This document shows positions 63,001 through 64,000 of a DNA stretch of 64,000 nt, piece after piece. Positions within the stretch are counted from its first letter, which is position 1, and every line of letters starts with the position of its first letter. The translations under genes were made by a program, and so were the position numbers. The DNA is taken from positions 186,001 to 250,000 of the forward strand of contig JAJEKV010000296.1 in NCBI GenBank assembly GCA_021234155.1. The letters run 5' to 3'. The notes below the pieces were generated by a model. That model saw nothing but the letters and a program-made list of their open reading frames with translations, made no database searches and had not been told where the DNA came from. The DNA comes from Isoetes taiwanensis. Taxonomy: Eukaryota > Streptophyta > Lycopodiopsida > Isoetales > Isoetaceae.

Positions 63001-64000
63001 AGACTAGAACAACATCATGTGCTCTATAGTGAAGACAAGCCTTCTAAAATCTCTTACCTCCACTAATCTTATTTGTCAGTTTCGAGGAAATACCGTAATC
63101 AAAATGTGTATTATGGCTTTCAGGATGCTAGTACTCCATCCAAGAGCATACAGTTTGTAGAACATGGACAATCCAAGGCTTAAGAGTTCCCTACAAATGT
63201 CACAGAAACATCAACCACATACTTCACCACATACTCGTGACATGTTTTACAAAACAGAAATGGAAAAGGCAAAATCAAGAATTGCGTCTATCAAGACGTG
63301 AGTAATTACCTTACTAGTGGCTTGGATATGGCTGCACAATATCTTCTTGCCCATTTGGGAGTAATAGTGTGTAAGAGCGCGACTTTACTACGCAATAAGT
63401 CATCACAGGGCCATTAAGCACATCTTAATTGAGGCTATAATTAAAAGTTTGGGAGCTGTCTAATTCTGCCTTTCAAATCCAAGAGTGCATTGTCCCTCGG
63501 AGCAATTATCATCGTAATTACTATACCATTCTCATTTTCTCAGGTCATATGACATGGCTGAGGTAAACCGGTCGCGACCGGTTTTACTTCATGCGGGAGG
63601 TGGTCGCAGAACCCAAATTGGCTCGTAGTATATAAAGCTAATTTGGTGGCAAAAAAAGTTGCATTGGTCGCTAGTAAACATTGCCCACTTTGGCGTAGAC
63701 TAGATGTTAATGAAGCAATTTACATTCCATCATGATATTATAAGTATGCTAATTCTATTTACATAAATATTTCGTACACTATGTATACACAACATTTAGC
63801 AAAAACTTCTTCCAAAATCCTCAAACTGTTCAAATGCTAAACGAAAAAGGTCATTTTGTATAAAAGGATTACTGCTGCTCTTTCTAGATTAATATGTATT
63901 TGGTAGATAGTAAGCAAGATCATGCATAACATTCCCGGTGTCAAATTGCAAGTTGAACATCAAATTTGTGCCCTCACGGAACCATCCAATGCATCCAAGC
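60041..64000. other. Gene-free right end of window
   Basis: ORFs at 60185-60433 (plus) and 60809-61096 and 61411-61647 (minus) are unassigned; the plus reading near 60280 (NGEYASRPKSQSFQLNPSPN) hints at a decayed retroelement. A roughly 100-bp imperfect tandem pair (62654-62756 and 62757-62846, core CATCAGATTCCATGGATAAA) and a 20-bp perfect palindrome (63565-63584) are the only structured features. Confidence 0.45.
63565..63584. repeat. 20-bp perfect palindrome
   Basis: AAACCGGTCGCGACCGGTTT is fully self-complementary. A single copy is seen in the window. It is CpG-rich in an AT-rich setting, like the other palindrome families here, and may mark an element whose other parts lie beyond the window. 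Confidence 0.95.

Overview
This is plant nuclear DNA, AT-rich and dominated by transposons. The evidence is ten short exons with GT/AG introns in two alcohol dehydrogenase-like genes, an eight-exon plastid-type methyltransferase gene, P-type PPR repeats, a lectin-aerolysin fusion relic of plant type, and abundant LINE, hAT and terminal-inverted-repeat elements. No gene pins down the lineage; a land plant with a large repeat-rich genome is as far as the sequence supports. No tRNA, rRNA or CRISPR array was recognised.

Layout. 1-0.6 kb: right end of a DNA element. 0.6-2.65 kb: first copy of a duplicated block (block A) carrying a broken, methyltransferase-type mobile-element gene. 2.7-4.9 kb: unassigned. 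4.9-6.1 kb: stray copy of an ADH 3' end. 6.4-8.0 kb: broken agglutinin-aerolysin gene. 8.4-12.3 kb: terminal-inverted-repeat element holding a broken PPR gene. 14.4-17.7 kb: second, fuller block A copy, interrupted by a LINE, running into tandem arrays (17.7-18.5 and 19.9-20.2 kb) built around a 22-bp palindrome. 20.9-21.5 kb: intact 218-codon element-like ORF. 23.2-23.9 kb: ADH relic. 25.0-26.9 kb: intact ADH-like gene (minus strand). 28.17-36.81 kb: 8.6-kb element flanked by TTAA, with a broken transposase-like gene at its right side. 37.1-39.2 kb: broken hAT transposase. 39.8-41.8 kb: broken LINE. 42.8-46.3 kb: hairpin clusters and a foldback. 47.8-49.8 kb: second intact ADH-like gene (plus strand). 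50.9-53.5 kb: intact methyltransferase gene (minus strand). 54.6-55.3 kb: possible small two-exon gene. 57.6-64 kb: LINE scrap, LTR-like stretch, tandem duplications and unassigned DNA.

The working host genes are the two ADH-like paralogues, in inverted orientation about 21 kb apart and sharing promoter, exon structure and nearly all residues, plus the methyltransferase that converges on the second ADH. Nearly everything else is mobile-element debris.

The most unusual theme is palindromes. Each major repeat block carries its own CpG-rich, near-perfect palindrome in several copies. Two terminal-inverted-repeat elements, and the element end at the left edge, share variants of one terminal plan: repeated or inverted terminal motifs followed by whole or half copies of a GGAATCTTT/AAAGATTCC palindrome.
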